Source: a virus. From it: a stretch of DNA of 35,695 nucleotides. The stretch lies in IMG/VR virus record IMGVR_UViG_3300043449_000807, positions 1 to 35,695 of that record; one strand, 5' to 3'. Positions 26,962-34,858 of this stretch are shown piece by piece. Position 1 is the stretch's first letter. The number at the start of each line of letters is the position of its first letter. The notes below the pieces were generated by a model. It ran no database searches. It was not told the origin of the DNA and saw only the letters and a program-made list of their open reading frames with translations. The translations under genes and the position numbers were made by a program.

Positions 26962-27600
26962 TCACCAATTCTTGATGGAGTTGCTGTAGTAGCCGATGTA
27001 GCCACGGCGGATGCGGCTCGTCGTCCAGGTGCCGAGCGGCCACGGCTGCGGAGGCTCGTCCATCGCGTCGTTCGCCTGGGCGCGTTTCCAGTAGAGCTTT
27101 TCTTTCTTCTCGATAGCGTCGATCAGGTTGTTGTCCTGAGTGATACGCGGCGCAATCGTGCGGGCCAGCGCAATGCCGACGTATTCAGCGAAGTCAGCCG
27201 GCCAAGCGAGGATATTGCCGGCGAGATCGCTGCTGACATAGCGCGCATAGAGCGTGTCAGCGTTGGCAAGCCAGTAGCCTTCCTGGTCGCGGTAATTGCG
27301 GAGCGGCGGATCGAACGTCTCCGACGTAGAAATCAGTGACGTTCTGATCCAGTCGCAAGGTTTTTGGAATGCGGATTGATAGCCGAAGGATGGCTCAATC
27401 GAACCGTCCACGTCGATCTGCACGGCGCGCGAGGCGAAATTCCACAGGCCAGAACGCAGGCACAGGAGAACCGTGTCGCTGTACTCGTCATCGAGATAAC
27501 GGCGCGGCTCCCTGTTCTCTGTCAACGACGCCAGCTTACGCTCGCCAAGATGACGGAGCGCCTTGTTGTAGAGCGAAAGTTGCGTCGTGTTCTGTGTCAT
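26962..27600 (-). CDS. Tail tubular protein A (T7 gp11-like)
   Basis: 212 residues, the usual size for the gp11/gp4 adaptor family that forms the ring between portal and nozzle. Supporting motifs: LYNKALRHLGERKLASLTEN (10-29), DDEYSDTVLLCLRSGLWNFA, FQKPCDWIRT, then ADTLYARYVS and FAEYVGIALARTIAPRITQD. The C terminus is Trp/Tyr/Arg-rich (RRGYIGYYSNSIKNW). The order portal, scaffold, capsid, tubular A, tubular B is that of T7. Confidence 0.88.
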   Translation of the reverse strand: MTQNTTQLSLYNKALRHLGERKLASLTENREPRRYLDDEYSDTVLLCLRSGLWNFASRAVQIDVDGSIEPSFGYQSAFQKPCDWIRTSLISTSETFDPPLRNYRDQEGYWLANADTLYARYVSSDLAGNILAWPADFAEYVGIALARTIAPRITQDNNLIDAIEKKEKLYWKRAQANDAMDEPPQPWPLGTWTTSRIRRGYIGYYSNSIKNW

Positions 27601-28044
27601 TTAGGCCGCCATCGCTTTTGCGTGTGACTTGATGTAATCGACCGCCTGCTCGCGCGTGTTGAAGCCATCCTTCACGATCTCATTGTCAGACGTGCGGACG
27701 GCCGAAAAACGGCGGTGCGGTCCTTTCCATGCAACTTCATATTCAGGGTTGCCGATTGCGGCCTGCACAGGCTCCAGATCGACCTTGCGCAGCAGCGCCA
27801 TCTTCGCCCAATTCTTGCCGGCAGCGCGGACATAAAGCTCGGCAAAATAGGAGCCGTCTTCCGCGTGAACCTCAATGATGTCGCAGGGTTTAAACTTGTA
27901 GGCCACCATTGACCAATACGCTTCGTTGAGAAGGTCTTCGATCTTGGTGCCGTCTTCCGGGACCACATGATGAGCCTGCCGGGCAAACTCTGTCAGGGTG
28001 ACGCGCGAGTCGCGGATCATGGGAAGACCAGGTGTATGCGTCAT
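27601..28044 (-). CDS. Conserved-type structural-region protein, unknown
   Basis: 147 residues from ATG 28044 (GGAG upstream, just past the terminator). A helical N-terminal third is followed by a mixed region with VHAEDGSYFAELYVRAAGKN (60-80) and a C-terminal helix. It contains FSAVRTSDNEIVKDGFNTRE, a small-domain pattern. It lies between the capsid terminator and tail tubular A, where podophages of this type often carry a small unknown protein. It may be a head completion or neck protein. Confidence 0.6.
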   Translation of the reverse strand: MTHTPGLPMIRDSRVTLTEFARQAHHVVPEDGTKIEDLLNEAYWSMVAYKFKPCDIIEVHAEDGSYFAELYVRAAGKNWAKMALLRKVDLEPVQAAIGNPEYEVAWKGPHRRFSAVRTSDNEIVKDGFNTREQAVDYIKSHAKAMAA

Positions 28045-28054
28045 GGGTTACTCC

Positions 28055-28082
28055 AAAAAAGGAGGGGGCCGGAATGGCCCCC
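28055..28082 (-). terminator. Rho-independent terminator after the capsid module
   Basis: On the minus strand GGGGGCC and GGCCCCC pair (28082-28076 with 28070-28064) around a five-base loop. Three bases TCC and then TTTTTT (28060-28055) follow. It lies between the 93-residue gene and the 147-residue gene, matching the place of T7 T-phi after gene 10. It probably gives partial read-through so that capsid transcripts outnumber tail transcripts. Confidence 0.75.
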
Positions 28083-28100
28083 TTCCAAAAGCGTGTCAGA

Positions 28101-28382
28101 TCACGAAGACGAAAGCGTCGTGACCGAGCCGGACATCGACGCAGCGCCGCCGGCCGTAACCGTCTTGATCCAACCGCTGCTGACGGTCGGAGTGTTGTTG
28201 TCGTAGACAAGAATGAAGTCGCCAACTTTCATGCCAAGAGCAGAACCATTGGAGAAATAGTCAGCGGCTTTGACGGTCGCGATAGCGTCAGCAGAAACAT
28301 ACGACCAGATAGCCGGGCCGCCAGAACCGTCGAGTGTGCCAGCAACCAGCTTGTTGGGCGGGTTGGAAGTCGAATAAGCCAT
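28101..28382 (-). CDS. Small capsid-linked protein, possible head decoration
   Basis: 93 residues with a near-perfect ribosome site (TTAGGAGG before ATG 28382), implying high expression. The sequence is small-residue-rich with strands (AIWSYVSADAIATVKAADYF, GMKVGDFILVYDNNT, GWIKTVTAGGA). It lies directly after the capsid gene and shares its terminator-bounded module. Families of this size and place are common in podophages and may decorate the head; no published name comes to mind. Confidence 0.7.
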   Translation of the reverse strand: MAYSTSNPPNKLVAGTLDGSGGPAIWSYVSADAIATVKAADYFSNGSALGMKVGDFILVYDNNTPTVSSGWIKTVTAGGAASMSGSVTTLSSS

Positions 28383-28410
28383 TATGGCCTCCTAAGATTT
28401 GAGGGAAACA

Positions 28411-28431
28411 GGGCGGCTAGATCAGCCGCCC
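28411..28431 (-). promoter_or_regulatory. Hairpin between capsid and 93-residue gene
   Basis: GGGCGGCT (28411-28418) is perfectly complementary to AGCCGCCC (28424-28431) with a five-base loop: an 8-pair stem a few bases beyond the capsid stop. Only a weak T-rich run follows on the minus strand (TGTTTCCC), so it is more likely an RNA-stability or processing element than an efficient terminator. Confidence 0.55.
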
Positions 28432-28438
28432 ATCAGGA

Positions 28439-29296
28439 TTAGAACGCCGAACCGTCGTGGTTCACGAGGACAACACCCTTCGTCTGGAGCAGCTTCGAGC
28501 CCATGAAGACCGTGCTGCGAGCGAAGTAGTAATCGTCTTCCTCGTTGTAACCGGCCTTGACATCCATCTCGCCCGTGTTGACCGCATGGCCAATCGCAGA
28601 CTTGTGGAAGGCGTAGCACTTCTCGGTCGAAGTGCCGGCGCCGGACAGGCGGGGATGCCAAATCCAGTTGAAGCCAGCCCAACGCTCGATGCGCTTGCTG
28701 TTGATGCCGGTGGACGGGCCATTCTCAAGGAACGGCAGGTTCATATCCACCCAATCGCGCGAACCAAATTCTTTGGTCTGCATCAGGTAGGCACGGAACG
28801 CCGGCGAGGCGACGAAAAACATGTTGTCGATCTCATCGACCGGCACTTCGTTCTTGCCGAGGATGGCCATAGCCTTCATGACAAGGGCCAGCGACGCCGT
28901 AGCGGAAGTCGTTCCAGCGTTCGTGGTCGTGTTCGCCAGTTCGCCCAGGATGTCCTGGTCGATCTTGCGGTTCATGACCTTGATCGTGGTTTCCTGCATG
29001 ATCCGGCGGCCATCGCCCTGCGAGGCGAAGATGTTGAAGCCGGTGCGGCGAGGCTTATCGTGCCACTCAACCAGCGTCGCAGTGTACTGGTTCAGGTTGT
29101 CAGCGCGGCCCGGAATGAGGCCGTTGACGCCACGAGTGACCGCCGACGCATTGCCGCTGTCAGCGACAAGGAAGGTGGCCTGGTTGCCTTTAATGACCGC
29201 TTCCGTGGTGGCAGCGGTACGCAGAAGGGACTGGCCCTGTTCGAAGCCGGCAATGAACTCCTGCCGGTACTGTGTCTGGAATGCTGTATTAGCCAT
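28439..29296 (-). CDS. Major capsid protein
   Basis: 285 residues from ATG 29296 (AGAGGTG upstream); the longer frame to 29305 adds three residues without a better site. It has a helical N terminus (MANTAFQTQYRQEFIAGFEQ), a long central region with PRRTGFNIFASQGDGRRIMQ (85-105) and IDQDILGELANTTTNAG, then VASPAFRAYLMQTKEFGSRD and KLLQTKGVVLVNHDGSAF at the end. This pattern matches the phage capsid family found in Bcep22/P22-like podophages with the HK97 fold. It follows the scaffold gene and has its own leader RNA and terminators. It should build the icosahedral head around the scaffold. Confidence 0.85.
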   Translation of the reverse strand: MANTAFQTQYRQEFIAGFEQGQSLLRTAATTEAVIKGNQATFLVADSGNASAVTRGVNGLIPGRADNLNQYTATLVEWHDKPRRTGFNIFASQGDGRRIMQETTIKVMNRKIDQDILGELANTTTNAGTTSATASLALVMKAMAILGKNEVPVDEIDNMFFVASPAFRAYLMQTKEFGSRDWVDMNLPFLENGPSTGINSKRIERWAGFNWIWHPRLSGAGTSTEKCYAFHKSAIGHAVNTGEMDVKAGYNEEDDYYFARSTVFMGSKLLQTKGVVLVNHDGSAF

Positions 29297-29353
29297 TTGA
29301 AGCACCTCTGGTTGGTTGAGACGCTTCGATCAGGTTGTCCGTTGGCGCGCGTC

Positions 29354-29414
29354 GGCGGGTTACCCCCGGCCTTAAACCGGGGAGCCGCCTATCGCCCTAC
29401 GGGGCTTCTCGATA
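29354..29414 (-). ncRNA. Structured capsid 5' leader with two hairpins
   Basis: Given in plus-strand letters. Hairpin A: GGCGG (29354-29358) pairs with CCGCC (29385-29389), enclosing CCCCGG (29364-29369) paired with CCGGGG (29377-29382). Hairpin B: TATC (29390-29393) pairs with GATA (29411-29414) and GCCC (29394-29397) with GGGC (29402-29405), leaving a five-base bulge. The element lies in the capsid mRNA leader between the scaffold terminator and the capsid start. It is cis-acting RNA by position; function not known. Confidence 0.5.
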
Positions 29415-29420
29415 GCGGAA

Positions 29421-29446
29421 AGAAAAAAGTTCCCAATATGGGAACC
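29421..29446 (-). terminator. Rho-independent terminator after the scaffold gene
   Basis: On the minus strand GTTCCC (29445-29440) pairs with GGGAAC (29434-29429) around ATATT, followed directly by TTTTTT (29428-29423). It starts just after the scaffold stop (29448). It probably attenuates transcription coming from the portal side into the capsid gene, or ends transcripts so that the capsid uses its own promoter. Confidence 0.75.
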
Positions 29447-29447
29447 G

Positions 29448-30404
29448 TTACGCAGCGCGTCCCTTGCCTTCACGGGCCGACTTGGCCTCAAGAAGTTCGC
29501 GGTAACGTGCTTGCATCTTGGGATCGCGCCAATACTCCTGCGTCCCGACCTTCTTCTGGAGAGCTTCAAGCTCGCCTTCAAAGTTCTGGAAGCCGGGAGC
29601 CGGCACGACGGTGTATTCAGGGTTGGCCTCGCGGGCCATTGACGCCAGCACCTTCAAAGCAGCCGGATCGTCGCCAAGACGACGGCCGTTCGGAAGGCGT
29701 GAAAGCAGGATGTCAGCTTTGACTTCCGGCGTTGCGTGAACGTCGAGAAGGTTTGCAATCGCATTCGTGTTGCGACGGAACTCCTGACCCCATTCTGAGC
29801 GCAGCTTGTCTTCGCTCTCCTGGTGAAAGCGGTCGTCCGCCTCTTCCATAGCGGCCTGCTGGCGCTCCTGCATGGCGGCATACCAGCCAAGCACCTGCTT
29901 GACCTGGCCTTCCGGCATGTTGGCCTTGTGAGCGTATTGCGCGAAGTCATCCAGAAGCGGCTTGTCAGCGTCAGACCAGACGAACCCGTTGCCCAACTGG
30001 ACATCGTATTTGTCAGGGCTGTCAGGGACGCCGTTCTCAGCGCGCCAGGTTTTTAATTCTTCCTCGGTCGGGTTCTCAGGAAGAACCGGCTTGAGGTTGC
30101 CAGCCGACAAACGCGCTTGCGCGTCACGGTAGGCTTTCGCCAGATCAGCCGGCGTATTGAAGCGATCCAGCGTTTTAAGATAGCTCTTGTCTTCGCCAGC
30201 TAACTTAATGCGCCAGTCTTCCGGCCAATCGGCCGGGGCGGCTACAGGCTTTTCGGTTACGTTGCCGTCAGCAATCGTGCCTTGCGAGCCGGTGTTTGCG
30301 GTTTCGGTCGAAGCAGGAGCGGTTGTCTCGCCACCCGGAGCGGCGTCAGCGGCCGGAGCCGTGTCAGCCATTCCGCCAGCGAGGGCGTCCGTGTCTTCTG
30401 TCAT
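29448..30404 (-). CDS. Capsid scaffold protein
   Basis: 318 residues, acidic and Ala/Pro/Thr-rich at the N terminus (residues 1-60), then helical with many charged residues (NPTEEELKTWRAENGVPDSP, YAAMQERQQAAMEEADDRFH, then ELEALQKKVGTQEYWRDPKM), ending in a basic KSAREGKGRAA. This is the profile of podovirus scaffolds, located between portal and capsid as in T7 and P22. It should guide procapsid assembly and then leave. ATG 30404 overlaps the upstream TAA by one base. Confidence 0.82.
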   Translation of the reverse strand: MTEDTDALAGGMADTAPAADAAPGGETTAPASTETANTGSQGTIADGNVTEKPVAAPADWPEDWRIKLAGEDKSYLKTLDRFNTPADLAKAYRDAQARLSAGNLKPVLPENPTEEELKTWRAENGVPDSPDKYDVQLGNGFVWSDADKPLLDDFAQYAHKANMPEGQVKQVLGWYAAMQERQQAAMEEADDRFHQESEDKLRSEWGQEFRRNTNAIANLLDVHATPEVKADILLSRLPNGRRLGDDPAALKVLASMAREANPEYTVVPAPGFQNFEGELEALQKKVGTQEYWRDPKMQARYRELLEAKSAREGKGRAA

Positions 30405-30688
30405 TAGGTCTTATCCTCTAAGGAGGCGTTCGACATGTTGATGAGCGCAACGATCTCTAGCCCGACAAAGCGCTTGCCGGCGGCAAAATCACTGTCACGC
30501 GGACTATCGGGATAATACGTTGTGTCGCGCACGCCGCACGCCACGTTCAAAATCCAGTCCAGGGCGCGTTTTTGCTGACCCTCGCTGGCGCTACCGGACG
30601 CGAGCGCCTTGAGCGCATACACATCCGCCTTCTCGCAGGGGCCGGGTTTCCACGGCCGCCTATCGGAAGCTCTCTGTCTGACTGCCAT
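30404..30688 (-). CDS. Bbp19-like phage protein
   Basis: 94 residues. The central part (QKRALDWILNVACGVRDTTY, then SDFAAGKRFVGLEIVALINM) resembles the Bbp19 domain of short-tailed phages, found between the portal and scaffold genes in Bcep22/BPP-1-like genomes. Function is unknown; it is linked to head assembly. Start ATG 30688 overlaps the portal stop (TAATG), and its stop overlaps the scaffold start in the same way. Confidence 0.6.
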   Translation of the reverse strand: MAVRQRASDRRPWKPGPCEKADVYALKALASGSASEGQQKRALDWILNVACGVRDTTYYPDSPRDSDFAAGKRFVGLEIVALINMSNASLEDKT

Positions 30689-32352
30689 TAACCGCCTTGT
30701 GCCGGTGCCATCGCATCATTGAACTTTTTGGCAGCGCCGCCGGCAGCGTCAGCCGCCTGTGCGCCACCCTGGAGCATGGCCATCTCTTGCGCCATCTGCG
30801 CTTGCTGCGCCTGGGCTTGAGCGGCCATCGCCTTCTTCTGCTGGGCAACCTGTTCATCGAGGAACCAGGCCGCCGGAGCGCCAGCGCCCTCGGCCGCATC
30901 GCGGAACGCACGGTCGAAGTCCATGTCATGCACCACTGACGGATCAAGTTGCGCGGCCATCTGGAGAAGCTGGGCGGTCTGCATGAACGCCTGGCTGTTG
31001 GCGCGCGTCTGAGCCGCCTGGAGCGGGCTTTCGAACGTGAACCTTACGTCCTGACCCGACAGGCTCGGCGGGATGTCGAACTTGCTGCCAAACGCGCCAT
31101 TGCGAAGTAGAATGTCAAAAGTGCGGTCACATAGAGCGCCATTGTATTCAGTCTCCATCGGCTCAAAAAGCGGTAGGGCGCGACGGATGTATTCTTCGAC
31201 GCGCTTCTGCGTCTCGAACGCCGTCATGTCGCCTTTAAGCTCGGGAAGCTGGATTTGGTTCAGGTAGAACGCTTCCTGGATCAACTCGCGGATTTTGGCC
31301 TCGCGGTCGTTGCCCCACGGCAGGCCGGCGCGGTCAATCGGAAGAGGACGCAGGGCTTCGCCCGTGCGCTCGTCGTATTCGCTGTCAACGTAGGTGATGC
31401 CGCCGGCAAACAGATTGACGGAACCCTGGATCGCGTCGCCTGACGCCAACATCGGCGGATCGACCGCCTTCTGACCCGCCTCGATCATCGTGAGGGTCAT
31501 TTGCTGGAGCATACGCGCGTCCGAGATCGAGATGACCGTCGCCGGCGAATAGGCGTATTGCGAGCCGGAAACCGTCTGCCAACGCGGAATGATGTAGGGA
31601 TTGTCAGGGATGGCGACTTCTTCAAGGATTGCCTCGTTGTCGCAATCAACGTAGATCGAGACGTATTTGAAGCGCTCTTTGTTCTTGGCCAGGTCGTATT
31701 CGTCCGCCGGCACGACGATGTGCTGGACGTTGACTTCAAAGAAGGGGTCTTTCTCTTCCTTCTTCTTGACCTTTTCGCTGACGCTGTTCGGGAACAACTG
31801 GCAAAGCTGACGCGCGGTCGGTTTCCATCTGCGGTGAACGCGGTCCACCTGATAATGGAAGTTCTCGGTCCACGCCACGTCGCGCAGGTGCCAGCAACGG
31901 AACAGCAAGCCGTTCAGGTTTTTGTTCATCTCAACCGAAATGACCGCATTGCCGAAGGCGGCGAAGTCATGGTCGCCCTCGCGCGTCGCCCGGATGAAGC
32001 CGGAGCGCGTGTCATACATGAACAGGCGCATCCGCTCGGTGGCCCAATCAAGCCACTGACGAGACGCCGGATCGCGGTTGATCGCCTCGACGGGCGTGCG
32101 CGCATGAAACCACGGCTGGCCGCGCGGACGCAGCATCGCGCCGATCTGGTTGGCAAGGTCGCGCCGGCACATGCTCGGCACGCCTGTCATCAGATGGGCC
32201 GCAAACTCCTGTCCAATCGAGCGCGTCGTCGTAAAGTCAGCGCGCTCGACGTAGAAGTTCTCAGCCATTGACTGCCAAAGGCTGGTGATTTGCACGCGGC
32301 TGGAGAACAGTCTTTCTCCCTGCGTGATTAGCTCTTTGGCGCGTGTCTTCAT
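30688..32352 (-). CDS. Portal (head-tail connector) protein
   Basis: 554 residues, the usual length of the head-tail connector family of short-tailed phages (T7 gp8-like). Motifs: an N-terminal helix ending RVQITSLWQSMAENFYVERA (19-38), FAAFGNAVISVEMN (129-142), VDRVHRRWKPTARQL (169-183), then AYSPATVISISDARMLQQMT (267-286), RELIQEAFYLNQIQLPELKG (356-375) and a Gln/Ala-rich C-terminal barrel region. It forms the dodecameric ring at the special vertex through which DNA is packaged and ejected. Its gene lies just downstream of terminase, as expected. Confidence 0.92.
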   Translation of the reverse strand: MKTRAKELITQGERLFSSRVQITSLWQSMAENFYVERADFTTTRSIGQEFAAHLMTGVPSMCRRDLANQIGAMLRPRGQPWFHARTPVEAINRDPASRQWLDWATERMRLFMYDTRSGFIRATREGDHDFAAFGNAVISVEMNKNLNGLLFRCWHLRDVAWTENFHYQVDRVHRRWKPTARQLCQLFPNSVSEKVKKKEEKDPFFEVNVQHIVVPADEYDLAKNKERFKYVSIYVDCDNEAILEEVAIPDNPYIIPRWQTVSGSQYAYSPATVISISDARMLQQMTLTMIEAGQKAVDPPMLASGDAIQGSVNLFAGGITYVDSEYDERTGEALRPLPIDRAGLPWGNDREAKIRELIQEAFYLNQIQLPELKGDMTAFETQKRVEEYIRRALPLFEPMETEYNGALCDRTFDILLRNGAFGSKFDIPPSLSGQDVRFTFESPLQAAQTRANSQAFMQTAQLLQMAAQLDPSVVHDMDFDRAFRDAAEGAGAPAAWFLDEQVAQQKKAMAAQAQAQQAQMAQEMAMLQGGAQAADAAGGAAKKFNDAMAPAQGG

Positions 32353-32355
32353 CTA

Positions 32356-32592
32356 TTAACCCAGGGTCTTGCCGGAGTAATCGGGCGACATCGGCGCGGC
32401 TGCGCCAGGCGAACGCTGCTTCGTCAGGTTCGTGCCTTCACGGCCACCGCCCGTCGTCTGGGCCGCCTTGTTCATCGCGGCCTCGTTTGAAACCGGCGAG
32501 GCAATGTCAGGCGCACGCGGAACCGGCTGCGGCGGGGGAGGAATAATCATCGGAGGAGGCGGCGGGGCAGAACCGCCGAAAAGACCGCTCAT
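32356..32592 (-). CDS. Small Pro-rich protein between terminase and portal
   Basis: 78 residues from ATG 32592, which overlaps the terminase stop as ATGA; the longer frame to 32706 lies in terminase coding sequence. Composition is Pro/Gly/Ala-rich and mostly disordered, with a run SAPPPPPMIIPPPPQPVPRA near the N terminus. Similar short disordered proteins occur at this place in podophages. The role is unknown; it may be a virion or packaging accessory. Confidence 0.65.
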   Translation of the reverse strand: MSGLFGGSAPPPPPMIIPPPPQPVPRAPDIASPVSNEAAMNKAAQTTGGGREGTNLTKQRSPGAAAPMSPDYSGKTLG

Positions 32593-34163
32593 GAAGGCTT
32601 CCTTTTGAGGTTGGAGTATCCGAGGTTGGCGCGGGCTGGCCGGTTCTCCCAGGACTTGATGCGCTTCTTGATCGCAATGTCGCCCTGTGAGAGCGCCATC
32701 ACGCACGCATCGCCTTTGTCAGTGGATCGACCGATCCGCTTTTTGATGTCCTGCTTGCTTTCGATCTGGATGCCCGAGCTTGTCAGCGTCCAAGTCGGAG
32801 CGCAGAGGTCTGAGCGCAGGTCGGGGTCGTGAGGCAGGGCAACCTTGCTGCCGCCTTCCTGATCCGGGTTCAGGGCTTCTCTAAATCGCCACCAGGCTTC
32901 CGCACGCTTGTTGCGAAACTGGAGCTTCGATCCGTCTTGAGCAACAGCGGTTGACTTATTAGCCGCGTTGAACCGCTCGCAGTCGATGCCGTTGTCTTTG
33001 AGGCGGGACAGTGTGTCGCCACCATAACCGCCGCCCATATCAATGACCACAGGGCAATTATCGCGGCGATGCTTGACCACCAAGGCGGCGACCGATGATC
33101 CATCCGGCGTCTCCGATCCATTGACCGCGACTGGCGGAAGGTAATAGCCGCCGTAACGACAAGCGACGACCGTTCTGTCAGCGCCGCCCTGGGCGATGTC
33201 TACGCCCATAGCAGTCATTACAGTGTCGGCCGGCTTTTCCTTATTCCAGCGAGCTTCCGCCTCAATGACCCATTGGGTAGGTATGACTTGAAAATCTGCA
33301 TCTGCACGAGCAGCCATAAAGTTGCCATCACGCACAGCACTACGAAGCGGCTCAGGTAGACCATCGAGTTTCGCCTGGTATCCAGAGTCAACGAGATAAG
33401 GATTGTCTTTCAAGAATGCCGGAATGAAGCTCCGGCTCATCGGAACAGAGGGACTATGATTGCCCGGCAGCAGGACCGGATCGGGGCCGTCTACTTCCAG
33501 ATCGGAACCATCCGGCGCGGTGACATACCAGCGCAGTTCGCCGGGCTCGGCCGGGTTGTTATGCGTGATGTCCAGCCACGGCCGGAACATGCCAATGATC
33601 CAGTCGCCTTCCGCGCTGATCGGCGGGTTGGTCGCTAACAGGGCGCGGACGCGCTGGCCGGGAGTGGTTGAACGCAACCAACCCAGATGGAAGCGGACTT
33701 GCGCCTCCAGGAATTGCGTGGCCTCGTCAAACACCTTCAAGTCAAAGGCGTGACCCTGCCAATCTTGCTCGTCGCCAAGATGCTGACAGCCGGCGAATTG
33801 AATGAAGCGACCATCGACAGACCGAAGCAGCGGCGGGGGCGAACCATTGAAGCCCTGTCGCGTGCCGTTGATCTCGATGGCGCGTTCCGTCATCGCTGAC
33901 AGGTTCGCGTATTTGCGGCGAATTATGAGCGAGCGCTGGTGTTGAGTGAATGCCAGCCCGAGGCCGAGATCGGATTTGCCACCGCCACCAGCGCCGCCAT
34001 ACAGAAGGATGTCCGCCGGGCTGAAATAAGCATCGGCCTGACGGCCCGGCGACGGTATCCATCTGTAGTTAGCAGCGAAAGCCTTGGCGCTTTCCAGCAC
34101 CTTGGCTCGCTGCTCATCTGACAAGTCATTAAGACTTGCTAGTATGTCATCAATGACCGCCAC
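32589..34163 (-). CDS. terL: Terminase large subunit
   Basis: A 524-residue packaging motor with GTG start 34163. ATPase domain: Walker A GAGGGGKS (57-64), then IIRRKYANLSAMTERAIE (80-97), Walker B KVFDEA (143-148) and the coupling motif ATNPP (177-181). The C-terminal nuclease has metal-binding acidic residues in GVDIAQGGADR (D322) and PVVIDMGGGYGGD (D375). Length is normal. The protein translocates and cuts concatemeric phage DNA. No ribosome site precedes GTG, so it may depend on coupling from the upstream gene six bases away. A small subunit is not seen in the window. Confidence 0.92.
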   Translation of the reverse strand: MAVIDDILASLNDLSDEQRAKVLESAKAFAANYRWIPSPGRQADAYFSPADILLYGGAGGGGKSDLGLGLAFTQHQRSLIIRRKYANLSAMTERAIEINGTRQGFNGSPPPLLRSVDGRFIQFAGCQHLGDEQDWQGHAFDLKVFDEATQFLEAQVRFHLGWLRSTTPGQRVRALLATNPPISAEGDWIIGMFRPWLDITHNNPAEPGELRWYVTAPDGSDLEVDGPDPVLLPGNHSPSVPMSRSFIPAFLKDNPYLVDSGYQAKLDGLPEPLRSAVRDGNFMAARADADFQVIPTQWVIEAEARWNKEKPADTVMTAMGVDIAQGGADRTVVACRYGGYYLPPVAVNGSETPDGSSVAALVVKHRRDNCPVVIDMGGGYGGDTLSRLKDNGIDCERFNAANKSTAVAQDGSKLQFRNKRAEAWWRFREALNPDQEGGSKVALPHDPDLRSDLCAPTWTLTSSGIQIESKQDIKKRIGRSTDKGDACVMALSQGDIAIKKRIKSWENRPARANLGYSNLKRKPS

Positions 34164-34169
34164 GGGCGA

Positions 34170-34772
34170 TCAGAGCATTTCGACCGTGAGGTAGTCGAGG
34201 CGGCAGCTATCGCTGGCGCTCGCGGCAGACCAGGTAGCGCCGACGCCAATGACCTGGGTGGCCGTCGTGTCAATCGCGGTCGAAGCGGTAATGCCAACAA
34301 CCATCGTGGCCGTGCCAGAAGCAGCAAGCGTCTTTACATAGCTGCCCCAGCCGACAAACGTGCCGCTCGCGCCAATAGTGCGAACCGCAAGATAATATTC
34401 GCCGGCGAAGATGTTGTTGTTGGCAACGTCCGTCGCGGCGCTCGCCTGAAGCGCAGTGCCGGTCAGGCCACCGATGTAGAGCTTAGCGGTCAGCGTGTCC
34501 GTCGAGTTGGTCGCGGTGGCGATGCCCTGATAGCGGATGCGCAAAAGCGAACCGGCTTTCAGGATGTTAGCCGGAAGCGTGTAGCTGGTGCTGAACAACG
34601 TTTCGTCGGTCGTATTCGAGACGGCCGTGGAGGCCGCAACCGAGGAATACAGCTTCTTCGCAACGACCTTGGCGTCATTCGCCGCGTCAGCATAGTCGCG
34701 GGCGACAAGGCGACCGTCATTGTCCAAGCCGGCCCATTTGCCGTCAAGGGAGTTAAGGATTTCAAGCGCCAT
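34170..34772 (-). CDS. Beta-rich unknown virion-type protein upstream of terminase
   Basis: 200 residues with a good ribosome site (CTAGGAG before ATG 34772). Rich in Ala, Thr and Ser with strand-forming segments (LLRIRYQGIATATNSTDTLT, LAVRTIGASGTFVGWGSYVK, ATMVVGITASTAIDTTATQV). An N-terminal part contains KWAGLDNDGRLVARDYADAA. It looks like a jelly-roll or decoration-type structural protein, not a terminase small subunit (no HTH). No named family is recognised. Confidence 0.65.
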   Translation of the reverse strand: MALEILNSLDGKWAGLDNDGRLVARDYADAANDAKVVAKKLYSSVAASTAVSNTTDETLFSTSYTLPANILKAGSLLRIRYQGIATATNSTDTLTAKLYIGGLTGTALQASAATDVANNNIFAGEYYLAVRTIGASGTFVGWGSYVKTLAASGTATMVVGITASTAIDTTATQVIGVGATWSAASASDSCRLDYLTVEML

Positions 34773-34858
34773 TTCAGTCTCCTAGATGTTTCAGTTGCAC
34801 ATGCGACAAATCCCGTGCGCCGCTGCGCAACGGTCAACATCACCTTTCGGGTGAATTG

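Noticed and set aside
28457-29722. A 421-codon plus-strand open frame across capsid and scaffold
   Set aside because: It runs over two well-supported minus-strand genes and the terminator between them; composition is shadow-like.
31501-32271. A 256-codon plus-strand open frame antisense to the portal gene
   Set aside because: Arg/Val-rich mirror of a confident portal gene without a ribosome site.
34840-34854. Terminator between the lectin-like gene and the 200-residue gene
   Set aside because: Only a five-pair hairpin (TCACC/GGTGA) without a T-run.
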